The notes: generated by a model not told the origin, from the letters alone. A stretch of DNA of 64,000 bases from Pyxidicoccus trucidator (GCF_010894435.1 NZ_JAAIXZ010000001.1:836322-900321); one strand, 5' to 3'. Positions 8,415-18,704 are shown, numbered from the stretch's first letter. Translations and numbers: made by a program.

Positions 8415-9272
8415 ATGCAAGTGACGACGGGGACGTTGCTGATGCTCACCGGAGGGCTTCACCAGGCGGTGGGCCTGGTGCTCTTCCGGCAGCCGCTGCT
8501 GGAGATGGTGCGAGCAGGCGTTTTCGACAGCGTGGGAGAGGACACCAGCGTCCGAGCGGCGGCCTTCTGGTTCCTGGCGATGGGCTGGGGCCTCATCTTC
8601 ATGGGAGCGCTGCTCCGCCACCTCGAGCGCGAGCTGGACCGCCCGCCACCCGCGAGCTTCGGCTGGGGCCTGCTCGGCATGGCGCTCTTCTGCGTGGTGC
8701 CCATGCCCATCACCGGAGCGTGGGTCCTCTTCCCGCTCGGCCTGCGGGTGCTGTTCCAGGCCCGAACGTCCACGCCGCTGCCGGAGGTGCTGCGCCCCTT
8801 CGCCGAGGGCGCGGACCACGTGGACGTGAAGACGGTGGAGTCGGAGGCCTCGCTTCGCGCCTTCCTCGCCGGGCTGCTGTCGTACCAACCCGCGTGGGTG
8901 ACGGCCCTGTACGGGGTGCGCGCCGTCTTTGTCCGGCTGCTCGGGATGCGCCAGCACGGCATGCCTCGGCCTCAGCGCGCGCGCCCGGAAGACATCCCCA
9001 TGGTGCCGGGCAGCGCCGCCTCGTTCTTCACGGTGCGCCATGCCGAAGAGGAGCACGTCTGGGTGGTGAGCGCGGCGGACACGCACCTGGACGCCACCCT
9101 GGCCGTCGTCATGGAGCCTACCGGAGGGCCCCGGCGGCGCTTCCACGTCGTGACGCTGGTGCACTACCGGAAGTGGACGGGGCCGGTGTACTTCAACGTC
9201 ATCCGGCCCTTCCACCACCTGGTGGTCGGCGGCATGGCACGTAACGCCGCGAGCCCCCTGCGCACGGCGTGA
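8415..9272 (+). CDS. DUF6463-like membrane domain fused to DUF2867 domain
   Basis: A 285-residue protein starting at the ATG at 8415 (MQVTTGTLLM), just after the operator region. Residues 1-120 have about four hydrophobic segments with the pattern of the small DUF6463 membrane proteins (T-G-x-x-H-x-x-x-G at the start, polar loop with H-L-E-R-E-L-D-R-P-P). Residues 130-280 match DUF2867: F-F-T-V-R-H, H-V-V-T-L-V-H, G-P-V-Y-F-N-V-I-R-P-F-H near the C-terminus. The two domains are usually separate proteins, and I infer a fusion. Function is unknown. Divergence from the TetR gene suggests an inducible response, perhaps to a small hydrophobic compound. It ends 37 bases before the convergent hydrolase gene. 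Confidence 0.82.
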   Translation: MQVTTGTLLMLTGGLHQAVGLVLFRQPLLEMVRAGVFDSVGEDTSVRAAAFWFLAMGWGLIFMGALLRHLERELDRPPPASFGWGLLGMALFCVVPMPITGAWVLFPLGLRVLFQARTSTPLPEVLRPFAEGADHVDVKTVESEASLRAFLAGLLSYQPAWVTALYGVRAVFVRLLGMRQHGMPRPQRARPEDIPMVPGSAASFFTVRHAEEEHVWVVSAADTHLDATLAVVMEPTGGPRRRFHVVTLVHYRKWTGPVYFNVIRPFHHLVVGGMARNAASPLRTA

Positions 9273-9309
9273 GCCGGCGAGCCTGGCTTGCGACGCACGG
9301 GGTTCCGGG

Positions 9310-10647
9310 TCAGGGAGGCAGCCCCACCGCGAGCGCCTCCCGGATGTTGGCGGCCGTGTACCCTGTGCCCCAGATGGCATTGACCACCGCCGCCACCCAC
9401 TCGGCTCCGGCGACCACCCTGCCGCTGGACGGCTCGAACAGCAGCACGCGCGCGTCGGCAAGCTCGCGGAGCCGGGGCGCCACGGCGCTCACGTCGTAGC
9501 CGTACCACTGGAGCACTCGCACGTCCCACATCCAGGTCGCCAGCGTCACCTCCGTGAAGGGGACGACGAGGAACTGGGTGGGGCGGCCCAGCTCCGTCAG
9601 CAGGTAGCCCAGGGACACCGTCTGGACGACGCTCCAGTACGCCGACGTCAGCGGGCCGTGCGAGAGGTCCCGGGTGTTCCAGTCGACAGGGTCCCAGTGC
9701 TGGAAGTAGAGCGCCGACATCCGCGAGCCCATCAGCGCCGACAGCGTCTGCGTCTGCTCCACCGGCACCAGGGTGTCCCAGTCCTCGTGGAGGACGAGGA
9801 AGGGAACGCTCAGCGTCGAGGCGAGGTGCTCCCGGGTCCACCGGCTGTAGTCCGTACCCGGAGCGCCCGGCGCGCCGCCGGTGGTGGCGAAGATGCGGCG
9901 CAGGTAGGGCTCGAAGAACGTCGCGTACTGTCCCCGCAGCGTCGGGTCCGTCACCCGCGTGGGGAGGACGTTGAAGAGGTACTCCACCTCCCGCGCGAAG
10001 TCGGAGAGCGGGAACAGGGCCACGCCCACCTTCGGGCGGGACCCGGCCGGGGCATCCGCCGCGGCGTACAGCGCCTCGAAGCCGCCCCAGGAGCCGCCGT
10101 GGATACCGATGCGCGAGCGGTCCACTCCCGGAGCCTGGGCGAGGAAGCTCATCCCCGCGTGCATGTCGTCCCGGTCGTTCTGGAGGTTGCCGCCCGCGTA
10201 GAAGCGGCCGAAGACGGCGAGCACACCGAAGTCGTGGAACAGATAATAGAAGGCCTCCGCCGTGATGAACTCGGGAGGACTGAGCGAGTAGGCGATGGCC
10301 GAGGAGCCGGCGTGGTAGTGCGGCTCGCTGTCGTCGGGGTGGATGCCGGGTCCGCGTGCGGCCCACTTCGCGTCCACCGCCTCCCCCGTCCAGGAGATTC
10401 CGTCGTAGGGGCGCGTGAGCATCATCGTCGGCGAGACGCCCGGGTTCCGGGGCGGGAACCACTGGGCATACGTGGGCGCCTTGCCGGGTTCCTGCAACCG
10501 CAGGAGCTGGTACTGCCAGAGCTGGCCTCCGGCCTCGGCCTGTCCCGTGCCGAGCACCGTCACCATCAACCCGGTACTCGCGGCATCGGACCGGGCCGGC
10601 CCTCCCAGGAGGGCCAACCCCAGAATCGTCAGTAGGAAGAAGCGCAT
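9310..10647 (-). CDS. Secreted alpha/beta hydrolase, S9 prolyl-oligopeptidase-like
   Basis: A 445-residue protein with a Sec signal peptide (MRFFLLTILGLALLGGPARS, cut near residue 22). The nucleophile elbow is G-G-S-W-G-G with Ser186, preceded by the strand R-I-G-I-H. The likely acid residue sits in L-V-L-H-E-D-W-D-T-L-V-P (about residues 285-300), a position typical of S9/BAAT-type hydrolases. A histidine candidate is less clear near the C-terminus. It is expected to be a periplasmic or secreted peptidase/esterase; substrate unknown. It stands alone, convergent with the DUF2867 fusion gene. Confidence 0.8.
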   Translation of the reverse strand: MRFFLLTILGLALLGGPARSDAASTGLMVTVLGTGQAEAGGQLWQYQLLRLQEPGKAPTYAQWFPPRNPGVSPTMMLTRPYDGISWTGEAVDAKWAARGPGIHPDDSEPHYHAGSSAIAYSLSPPEFITAEAFYYLFHDFGVLAVFGRFYAGGNLQNDRDDMHAGMSFLAQAPGVDRSRIGIHGGSWGGFEALYAAADAPAGSRPKVGVALFPLSDFAREVEYLFNVLPTRVTDPTLRGQYATFFEPYLRRIFATTGGAPGAPGTDYSRWTREHLASTLSVPFLVLHEDWDTLVPVEQTQTLSALMGSRMSALYFQHWDPVDWNTRDLSHGPLTSAYWSVVQTVSLGYLLTELGRPTQFLVVPFTEVTLATWMWDVRVLQWYGYDVSAVAPRLRELADARVLLFEPSSGRVVAGAEWVAAVVNAIWGTGYTAANIREALAVGLPP

Positions 10648-10672
10648 GCTCCTCAGACACCGCGAGGGGCGA

Positions 10673-10815
10673 TTACAGAAAGCGAGCCCGGCGGATTCTC
10701 CGGGTGCGCCGCGCTACTTCGACGAAGCGGGCCGCGAAGGGCCCTTACAGCAAGGGGGCCTGCGGATTCCTGACGTGCGCCGCGCTACTTCGACGAGGCG
10801 GGCTGCGGCGGGTCC
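10673..10815. repeat. 71/72-bp imperfect tandem duplication over the isoaspartyl peptidase stop codon
   Basis: Two adjacent units start with TTACAG at 10673 and 10745. Each contains, on the minus strand, a near-identical gene end: unit 2 is the real end (PQPASSK, stop at 10785-10787) and unit 1 reads G-P-S-R-P-A-S-S-K followed by TAG (stop at 10714-10716). The shared core includes the 19-base GTGCGCCGCGCTACTTCGA. The outer unit is a non-functional relic of the gene's 3' end. Confidence 0.85.
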
Positions 10816-11921
10816 TTGAAGATGGACACGTGGGGCTGGCCATCCTCGCCCATGTAGCCGCGGTACATGCCGCTGGAGTTGAAGGGCATGGCCACATTGC
10901 CCTGACGGTCCATGGCGATGATGCCGCCCTCGCCGCCGGCCTTCACCAGCACGTCGTTGACGACAAGGTTGGCGGCCTCGGGCAGGGGCAGTTCCTGGTA
11001 CTCCACGCGGGCGCAGATGTCGCGCGCCACCGTGTAGCGGATGAAGAACTCACCATGGCCCGTGGCGGAGACGGCGCAGCGCGGGTCGGCATAGGTGCCG
11101 GCGCCGATGATGGGCGCGTCCCCCACCCGCCCGTAGCGCTTGTTCGTCATGCCTCCGGTGGACGTGCCCGCCGCGAGGTTGCCGGCCTGGTCCAGCGCCA
11201 CCGCGCCCACGGTGCCGAACTTGTGGTCCCCCGTCACCGGGTCATACCCGGGCGGGAGCGCGGAAGACGGCTGTCCCGGAGGCGCCGCCTGCTGCTGCTC
11301 GCGCTCCTTCTGCAGCGCGCGCTGGAGCCCCTGCCAGCGCTCCTCCGTGTAGAAGTACTTCGCGTCCACCAACTCCAGGCCCTGGGCCTTCGCGAAGGTC
11401 TCCGCGCCCTCGCCAATCATCATCACGTGCGGTGACTTCTCCATCACCCGCCGCGCCAGGTCGATGGGGTTCTTCACGTGCCGCAGGCCCGCCACCGAGC
11501 CGGCCATGCGCGTCGTCCCATCCATGATGGCGGCATCCAGCTCATTGACGCCGTCGTGGTTGAAGACGGCGCCCTTGCCGGCGTTGAAGTGCGGCGAGTC
11601 CTCCAGCACGCGGATGGCGGCGGACACCGCGTCCAGGCTGCTGCCGCCCTTCGCCAGCACGGCATGGCCCGTCTGGAGCGCCTGGGTGAGCACGGCGCGG
11701 ACCGCGGCCTCGCGCTCAGGGGAGAGGTTCTCCCGGGAGATGACGCCCGCGCCGCCGTGGATGACGAGGCCCCACTTCGGCTTCGTGGCGGGCGTGTCAT
11801 CGGTGGAGATCCGGGACGACTCCACGCGGGCCGACTCGACGCTGGTACAGCCCACGGGGCCGAGGAGCAGCGCGGTGCCCGCGATGAGTCCGCGGTGAAG
11901 GGGAGAGAGCGAGCTGAGCAT
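10785..11921 (-). CDS. Isoaspartyl peptidase / L-asparaginase lipoprotein (Ntn-hydrolase family)
   Basis: A 378-residue protein starting at the ATG at 11921, preceded by GGAGG at 9-base spacing; the longer open frame to 12002 lacks this. It has a lipoprotein signal (Cys25 in G-P-V-G-C). The mature part is a plant-type asparaginase: G-G-A-G near residue 56, N-A-G-K-G near 113, and the autocatalytic site G-T-V-G-A with Thr237 as the new N-terminal nucleophile after self-cleavage. The small subunit carries the substrate-binding G-x-G-E and S-A-T-G-H-G-E elements. It hydrolyses isoaspartyl dipeptides and/or asparagine. The lipid anchor is unusual, since many bacterial homologues are cytoplasmic or periplasmic. 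Its 3' end is duplicated immediately downstream. Confidence 0.92.
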   Translation of the reverse strand: MLSSLSPLHRGLIAGTALLLGPVGCTSVESARVESSRISTDDTPATKPKWGLVIHGGAGVISRENLSPEREAAVRAVLTQALQTGHAVLAKGGSSLDAVSAAIRVLEDSPHFNAGKGAVFNHDGVNELDAAIMDGTTRMAGSVAGLRHVKNPIDLARRVMEKSPHVMMIGEGAETFAKAQGLELVDAKYFYTEERWQGLQRALQKEREQQQAAPPGQPSSALPPGYDPVTGDHKFGTVGAVALDQAGNLAAGTSTGGMTNKRYGRVGDAPIIGAGTYADPRCAVSATGHGEFFIRYTVARDICARVEYQELPLPEAANLVVNDVLVKAGGEGGIIAMDRQGNVAMPFNSSGMYRGYMGEDGQPHVSIFKDPPQPASSK

Positions 11922-12205
11922 TCGGGGGGACCTCCGGAAGCATCCAAGGGGACGAGGACCACGCGTCATCAACCGCAACCGTCTGGACGGAGCGCACTCC
12001 ACCCGCTGTCACCAGTCGGTTCGTCGGGTCGGTAGCACGCCCTCCAGGGAGGCACAACGCCTCGGCCGTGCCTGGCTGCGGCGCAACGGAACTGTGTGGG
12101 CGGAGAGGAAGGGGCATCCCTGCCCGCTCCCTCCTCCATTCACGGGCCCGGCGGTCATGCACAGGGTCAGGAGCGACAGCCTTTCGGGACGACAGGGTGA
12201 GCGCG

Positions 12206-12874
12206 ATGCAGAAGCTGAAGGGATTGCGAGTGGCCGTGCTGGCAGCGGATGGCTTCGAGCAGGTGGAGCTGACGATTCCCGTCAAGAAGCTGAAGCGCGA
12301 GGGCGCGGACGTGTCGATTGTCTCGCTCCACAAGGGGAAGATTCGCGGGATGAACCTGCTGTACCCCGGCAGGAAGGTCACCGTGGACGCGACGCTCCAG
12401 GAGGTGAAGGCCGCGGACTACGACGCGGTGCTCATCCCCGGCGGCTTCGTGAATCCGGACTTCCTGCGGCAGAGCGCTCTGGCCCAGGACTTCGTGCGCG
12501 ACGCGGACATCCTCAACCTGCCCATGGCCATCATCTGCCACGGGCCGTGGGTGCTGGTGTCCGCGGGCCTCGTGGAGGGACGGAAGCTGACGTCCTGGCC
12601 CGGCATCAAGGACGACGTGAAGAACGCGGGCGCGGAGTGGGTGGACGAGCCCGTCATCCGGGACCGCAACTGGGTCTCCAGCCGGGGCCCGCACGACATG
12701 CTCGCCTTCCTGAATGGAATGGTGGAGCTGTTCGCGGAGAAGATGCCGGAGGTGGCAATCCGCGTCCCGCCCCAGGTCGAAGCGCCCCGGAAGCGGTGGC
12801 CGAAGCTGCTCGCGGGCGGATTGGCCTCGGCGGCGCTCGGAATCGGGGCGCGCAGGCTCGCGGCGCTGCGCTGA
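12206..12874 (+). CDS. DJ-1/PfpI family protein (protease/glyoxalase-like)
   Basis: A 222-residue protein. The ATG at 12206 is chosen, with AGGGTGA upstream; an in-frame GTG lies 9 bases earlier. The conserved acid in D-G-F-E-Q (Glu18) and the nucleophile elbow I-I-C-H-G-P-W (Cys111-His112) are both present, matching the PfpI/YhbO subfamily (type 1 GATase-like fold), which includes protein/nucleotide deglycase and stress proteins. A C-terminal extension of about 45 residues carries basic residues and a short hydrophobic stretch, perhaps a membrane-associating tail. It is convergent with the suf operon, with a shared hairpin between them. Confidence 0.88.
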   Translation: MQKLKGLRVAVLAADGFEQVELTIPVKKLKREGADVSIVSLHKGKIRGMNLLYPGRKVTVDATLQEVKAADYDAVLIPGGFVNPDFLRQSALAQDFVRDADILNLPMAIICHGPWVLVSAGLVEGRKLTSWPGIKDDVKNAGAEWVDEPVIRDRNWVSSRGPHDMLAFLNGMVELFAEKMPEVAIRVPPQVEAPRKRWPKLLAGGLASAALGIGARRLAALR

Positions 12875-12888
12875 CACCGGCAGGCGTG

Positions 12889-12912
12889 GGGCCCGGACCT
12901 ACTACCGGGCCC
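12889..12912. terminator. Bidirectional hairpin between DJ-1 gene and suf operon
   Basis: GGGCCCGG (12889-12896) pairs with CCGGGCCC (12905-12912) around an 8-base loop. It sits between the DJ-1/PfpI stop (12874) and the convergent sufT stop (12919). It lacks a T-run on either strand. Confidence 0.55.
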
Positions 12913-12918
12913 GCGCCG

Positions 12919-13461
12919 TCACATCCACCCGAGCTGCAAGCGCGCCACGTCCGTCATGCGCTCCTGGCTCCAGGGCGGCTCCCACACGAGCTCGATGTTG
13001 GCCTCCTTCACACCGGGCACGGAGGAGACCTTCGTCCGGACGTCGTCCACCAGCACCGGGCCCATGCCGCAGCCGGGCGCAGTGAGCGTCATCTGGATGT
13101 CCACCCGCTGCCCACCCTCCGGCAGCGGCTCCGCCTTGCACGCGTACACCAGGCCCAGCTCCACGATGTTCACCGGAATCTCCGGGTCATACACCGTGCG
13201 CAGCTGCTCCCAGACCTGCTCCTCGTTGAAGGTGCCGTCGTCCGCCGCCACCTTCTCCTTCGGCGCGTACTCCTCGCCCAGGGCGCCGCCGTCCTTCTCG
13301 TCGATGCGGAAGAGCTGGCCGTACGGGTCCTGCACGGTGATGTTGCCGCCCAGCGTCTGCGTCACCCGCAGCTCCGCGCCGGCCGGCAGCGACACCTTGT
13401 CTCCACTGGGGATGATGGTCGCGGACACGTCCCGCTCCAGCACCGCTGTCAGTCCTCTCAT
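12919..13461 (-). CDS. sufT: Fe-S cluster assembly protein SufT (MIP18/DUF59 domain)
   Basis: A 180-residue protein and the last gene of the suf operon. The C-terminal half (about residues 85-178) is a DUF59/MIP18 domain with Y-D-P-E-I-P-V-N-I-V-E-L-G-L-V-Y and the Cys-containing L-T-A-P-G-C-G-M-G-P. The N-terminal half (about 1-70) is the extra beta domain seen in SufT-type proteins. SufT proteins help mature or carry Fe-S clusters, particularly under high demand. It starts 15 bases after the sufU stop and ends close to a terminator hairpin. Confidence 0.93.
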   Translation of the reverse strand: MRGLTAVLERDVSATIIPSGDKVSLPAGAELRVTQTLGGNITVQDPYGQLFRIDEKDGGALGEEYAPKEKVAADDGTFNEEQVWEQLRTVYDPEIPVNIVELGLVYACKAEPLPEGGQRVDIQMTLTAPGCGMGPVLVDDVRTKVSSVPGVKEANIELVWEPPWSQERMTDVARLQLGWM

Positions 13462-13476
13462 GGTGCCTTGCCTCCC

Positions 13477-13929
13477 CTATTCCGTGGACACGGCCTCGCC
13501 GCGTCCCTCCAGCGCCGCGCGCAGCGTGTGCCACGCGAGGCTCGCGCACTTCACCCGGGCCGGGAACTCGCTCACGCCGGACAGCACCGCCAGCTTGCCC
13601 AGCGCTTCAATGTCCACACCCTCCGGCCCCTCCGTCACCAGCTTGTGCACCCGCTCGAAGAGGGCCTCCGCCTCCGCGCGCGTCTTGTCCTTCACCGCCC
13701 CCGTCATCAGCGACGCGGACGCCTTGGAGATGGCGCAGCCCTGCCCCTGGAAGCCGATGTCACGGATGACGTCGCCCTCCACCTTTATCGTCACGGAGAG
13801 CTGGTCGCCGCACAGCGGGTTGTGCCCCGCCGCCTCGCGGTTGTGGCCCTCCACCACGCGGTAGTTGCGCGGCCGCTTGGAGTGCTCCAGGACGACCTCC
13901 TGGTAGAGGTCCGACAGGTCCGAGCTCAC
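13477..13929 (-). CDS. sufU: SufU, Zn-dependent sulfurtransferase partner of SufS
   Basis: A 150-residue protein of the SufU/IscU-like family. The metal/sulfur ligands expected for SufU are present: Cys40 and Asp42 (N-P-L-C-G-D), Cys65 (G-Q-G-C-A-I-S) and Cys128 (K-C-A-S-L-A-W). It would accept persulfide sulfur from SufS and pass it to SufBCD. The start is a GTG at 13929 that overlaps the sufS stop (GTGA), so translation is coupled to sufS. SufU is best known from Gram-positive bacteria; its use here instead of SufE is noteworthy but seen in other non-Gram-positive lineages. Confidence 0.94.
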   Translation of the reverse strand: MSSDLSDLYQEVVLEHSKRPRNYRVVEGHNREAAGHNPLCGDQLSVTIKVEGDVIRDIGFQGQGCAISKASASLMTGAVKDKTRAEAEALFERVHKLVTEGPEGVDIEALGKLAVLSGVSEFPARVKCASLAWHTLRAALEGRGEAVSTE

Positions 13930-15149
13930 TTGAACACCTCCAGCACCTTGTGCAGCCCGCGGACGAGCGCGTCCACGTCCTCTTGCGTGTTGTAGAGCGC
14001 CAGCGAGGCCCGCGACGTGGCCGGGACCTTGAAGTGCTGCATCACCGGCTGCGCGCAGTGGTGGCCCGTGCGGATGCAGATGCCCTCGCGGTCCAGAATC
14101 GTGCCCACGTCGTGCGGGTGGATGTCGTCCAGCATGAAGGACAGCACGGCCGACTTCTCGCGCGCCGTGCCGACGAGGCGCAGCCCCGGCACCGACTCCA
14201 GCGCATTCGTCGCGTACGCCAGCAATTCCTGGTCATGAGCCGCGACGGCCGCCATCCCCAGGTCCTCCAGGTAGCGGATGGCCGCCGCCAGGCCCACCGC
14301 GCCCGCCAGGTCCGGCGTGCCCGCCTCGAAGCGGTGCGGCACCCGGTTGTACGTCACCTTCTCCATCGTCACGGAGAGGATCATGTCCCCGCCGCCCTGG
14401 TACGGCGGCAGCGGCTCCAGGCGCTCCAGGCGGCCGTACAGCACGCCGATGCCCGTGGGGCCGAACATCTTGTGCCCGCTGAAGGCGTAGAAGTCGCAGC
14501 CGAGGTCCTGCACGTCCACCGGGAAGTGCGTCACCGCCTGCGCCCCGTCCACCAGCACGGGGATGCCCTTCGCGTGCGCCCGGCGCGTCAGTTCCTTCAC
14601 CGGATTCACCGTCCCCAGCGCGTTGGACACGTGCGTCACCGCGAGGATGCGCGTGCGCTCCGTCAGCAGCGCGTCCACCGCGTCCAGCTTCAGCTCGCCC
14701 CGGTCATCCACCGGAATGACCTTCAGCACGGCGCCGGTCTGCTCGCACAGCATCCGCCAGGGGACGATGTTGGCGTGGTGCTCGATGTGGGTGATGAGCA
14801 CCTCGTCGCCCGGGCCGATGTGCTTGCGGCCGTACGTCTGCGCCACCAGGTTGATGGCCTCGGTGGTGCCGCGCACGAAGATGATTTCCTTCGAGTCACG
14901 GGCGTTGATGAAGCGGCGCACCGTCTCGCGCGCACCCTCGTACGCCTCGGTGGCGCGCTCGGAGAGCACGTGCACGCCGCGGTGAACGTTGGCGTTGTCG
15001 TGCTGGTAGAAGCGGACGATGGCGTCGATGACCGCCTGCGGCTTCTGCGAGGTGGCCGCGCTGTCCAGGTACACGAGCGGCCGGCCCCGCACCTCCTGCC
15101 GGAGGATGGGGAAGTCGGCGCGAACCTTCTGCACGTCGAAGCCGCTCAT
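13926..15149 (-). CDS. sufS: Cysteine desulfurase SufS
   Basis: A 407-residue PLP enzyme (group II NifS-like) that releases sulfur from cysteine for Fe-S cluster assembly. The PLP lysine is in S-G-H-K-M-F-G-P (Lys227), His123 lies in T-H-I-E-H-H-A-N, and the persulfide-forming Cys365 is in R-T-G-H-H-C-A-Q-P; full length for the family. The start ATG at 15149 overlaps the sufD stop in ATGA, and its own stop overlaps the sufU start, so it is translated as part of the suf operon. Confidence 0.96.
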   Translation of the reverse strand: MSGFDVQKVRADFPILRQEVRGRPLVYLDSAATSQKPQAVIDAIVRFYQHDNANVHRGVHVLSERATEAYEGARETVRRFINARDSKEIIFVRGTTEAINLVAQTYGRKHIGPGDEVLITHIEHHANIVPWRMLCEQTGAVLKVIPVDDRGELKLDAVDALLTERTRILAVTHVSNALGTVNPVKELTRRAHAKGIPVLVDGAQAVTHFPVDVQDLGCDFYAFSGHKMFGPTGIGVLYGRLERLEPLPPYQGGGDMILSVTMEKVTYNRVPHRFEAGTPDLAGAVGLAAAIRYLEDLGMAAVAAHDQELLAYATNALESVPGLRLVGTAREKSAVLSFMLDDIHPHDVGTILDREGICIRTGHHCAQPVMQHFKVPATSRASLALYNTQEDVDALVRGLHKVLEVFK

Positions 15150-16477
15150 GCCCGTGCCTCCCGCCGGGCCGCGCCCGGCAGCTTCAGGGCCAGCAGGCCC
15201 TCCACCCTGTCGCGCACCGGCCCCGCCGGCACCGCCTCCACCACCTCGCGAGCGAAGGCGTACGTGAGCATCCGCTCGGCCTCCGCCTGGGGGATGCCGC
15301 GCGAGCGCAGGTAGAACAGCGCCCCCGCGTCCAGCCGCCCCACCGCCGCGCCGTGCGCGCACTTCACGTCGTCCGCCAGGATTTCCAGCTGCGGGCGCGC
15401 GTCCGCCTGCGCCGACTCCGACAGCAGGAGGTTGCGGTTCTGCTGCCGCGAGTCCGTGCGCTGCGCGTCCGGCCGCACCCGGATGAGGCCGTGGAACGTG
15501 CCGCGCGACTGGTCATCCAGCACGCCCTTGTACAGCTCACGGCTGGTGCACCGGGGCACCGCGTGGTCCAGCGCCGTGCTGTTGTCCAGGTGCTGCGCGC
15601 CCCGGCCCACATACAGGCCGTTGAGCGTGGCGTCCCCGCCCTCGCCCGCGAAGGCCGCGTGGACCTCGTTGCGCGCCAGCAGCCCGCCAAAGGAGAAGGC
15701 ATGCGACGCGAAGCGGCTGTCGCGGCCCTGTCGCACGTGGAGCCCACCGACGTGCACCGCCGTGTCCGCCTCCGCCTGGAGCTTGTAGTGGTGCAGGCTG
15801 GCGTTGTCCTCCAGCGTCACCTCTGTCACCGCGTTGGTGAACGTGGCGCCAGAGCCACCGGGACCCGCGCTGGCGTACGTCTCCACCAGCGTGGCCTCGC
15901 TGCTCTCTCCCGCCAGCACCAGGATGCGCGGGCTGGCCAGCACCGGCGCGTCCCCACGCGTGAGGAAGACGAGCTGCACCGGCACCTCGCTCACCGTGCC
16001 CGGAGCCAGCCGCAGCAGCGCGCCCTCCTCCAGCAGCGCCGCATTGAGTGCAGTGAACGCCGAGTCCTTCGCCAGGGCCCGCTGGCCCAGCATGGACTCC
16101 AGCAGCTCCCCGTCCTCGCGCAGCGCGTCCCGCAGCGGCTTCAGCGTCAACCCGCGCGGCAGCCCCGCCACGGAGGACAGCTCCGGCGCCAGCCGTCCGT
16201 CCACGAAGACGAGCCGGGGGCCCGGCAGCCCGAGCCCCTCCACCACCGCCGCCAGGTCGCTCGCGCCGCGCGCCGCCGGGGTTGGAACGAACGTTCCTTC
16301 CGCGAGGGGCGCCAGCCGGGTGTACTTCCACGCCTCGTTGCGGTTGGTGGGCAGGCCCTGCCGCTCCAGGTGCGCGAGCGCCTCGCCGCGCACGCGCCGC
16401 AGCCAGGCCGGCGCGGACGCGTCACTCGCGTGGAAGCGCGAGGCCACGTCCAGGTAGTGCGCCAGGGCCGGCGTCAT
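15146..16477 (-). CDS. sufD: Fe-S scaffold subunit SufD
   Basis: A 443-residue SufB/SufD-family protein. The N-terminal helical part is followed by the right-handed beta-helix core (about residues 150-370) and a C-terminal SufBD signature region with C-A-H-G-A-A-V-G-R-L-D (about 365-375) and Y-L-R-S-R-G-I-P, which in the family pairs with SufB to form the cluster-building site. It forms SufBC2D with its neighbours. It overlaps sufC by 4 bases at its start and sufS by 4 bases at its end. Confidence 0.95.
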   Translation of the reverse strand: MTPALAHYLDVASRFHASDASAPAWLRRVRGEALAHLERQGLPTNRNEAWKYTRLAPLAEGTFVPTPAARGASDLAAVVEGLGLPGPRLVFVDGRLAPELSSVAGLPRGLTLKPLRDALREDGELLESMLGQRALAKDSAFTALNAALLEEGALLRLAPGTVSEVPVQLVFLTRGDAPVLASPRILVLAGESSEATLVETYASAGPGGSGATFTNAVTEVTLEDNASLHHYKLQAEADTAVHVGGLHVRQGRDSRFASHAFSFGGLLARNEVHAAFAGEGGDATLNGLYVGRGAQHLDNSTALDHAVPRCTSRELYKGVLDDQSRGTFHGLIRVRPDAQRTDSRQQNRNLLLSESAQADARPQLEILADDVKCAHGAAVGRLDAGALFYLRSRGIPQAEAERMLTYAFAREVVEAVPAGPVRDRVEGLLALKLPGAARREARA

Positions 16478-17268
16478 CGCCGCGCCTCCCCGCCCTTCGG
16501 CGCGGCGGCGGCCTTGCCGTCCTGGAGGCCCAGCCAGCCGTAGCCCTTCTCCTCCAGCTCCAGCGCCAGCTCGCGCCCGCCCGAGCGGATGATGCGGCCC
16601 GCCGCCATGACGTGCACCTGGTCCGGGACGATGTAGTCCAACAGTCGCTGGTAGTGCGTAATCAGCACCATGCCGCGCTCCGGCGAGCGCAGCGCATTCA
16701 CGCCGCCCGCCACCGTGCGCAGCGCGTCGATGTCCAGGCCCGAGTCCGTCTCGTCGAGGATGGCCAGGCGCGGCTCCAGCACCGCCATCTGGAAGATTTC
16801 GTTGCGCTTCTTCTCGCCGCCGGAGAACCCCTCATTGACGGAGCGGTTCATGAAGGCCGCGTCGAGCTGCACCAGCTTCGACTTCTCCCGGGCGAGTTGG
16901 AGGAAGTCCATCGCGTCCAGCTCCTCCAGCCCCCGCACCCGGCGCTGCGCGTTGAGCGCGGTGCGCAGGAAGTGCAGGTTGCCCACGCCCGGAATCTCCA
17001 CCGGGTACTGGAAGGCGAGGAACACGCCCGACGTGGCCCGGTCCTCGGGCGACAGCTCCAGCAGCGGCTTGCCGTCGAACAGCACCTCGCCCTGCGTCAC
17101 CTCGTAGCCGTCGCGGCCCGCGAGCACGCTGGCCAGGGTGCTCTTCCCGGAGCCGTTGGGACCCATGATGGCGTGCACCTCTCCAGGGCGCACCTCCAGG
17201 TCGATTCCCTTGAGGATGTCCTTGCCCGCCACGCGGGCGTGCAGGTTGCGAACCGTCAGCAATGCCAT
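16474..17268 (-). CDS. sufC: Fe-S assembly ATPase SufC
   Basis: A 264-residue ABC-type ATPase. Walker A is G-P-N-G-S-G-K-S (residues 36-43), the ABC signature is F-S-G-G-E-K-K-R (about 148-155) and Walker B is L-A-I-L-D-E (168-173). The sequence closely follows the SufC family, including the S-G-L-D loop. It powers conformational change of the SufBCD scaffold. It begins 3 bases after the sufB stop and its TGA overlaps the sufD ATG. Confidence 0.96.
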   Translation of the reverse strand: MALLTVRNLHARVAGKDILKGIDLEVRPGEVHAIMGPNGSGKSTLASVLAGRDGYEVTQGEVLFDGKPLLELSPEDRATSGVFLAFQYPVEIPGVGNLHFLRTALNAQRRVRGLEELDAMDFLQLAREKSKLVQLDAAFMNRSVNEGFSGGEKKRNEIFQMAVLEPRLAILDETDSGLDIDALRTVAGGVNALRSPERGMVLITHYQRLLDYIVPDQVHVMAAGRIIRSGGRELALELEEKGYGWLGLQDGKAAAAPKGGEARR

Positions 17269-17271
17269 GAC

Positions 17272-18704
<1,433 letters not shown>

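Noticed and set aside
11922..12205. Possible small gene in the 284-base gap before the DJ-1/PfpI gene
   Set aside because: Open frames here lack ribosome-binding sites and coding character; only minor G+C-rich dyads (such as CCTCC-AG-GGAGG) are seen.
13926..15362. Longer SufS with a 71-residue N-terminal extension
   Set aside because: The extension is Arg/Gly-rich shadow of sufD; the ATG at 15149 couples to the sufD stop and gives the standard SufS N-terminus.
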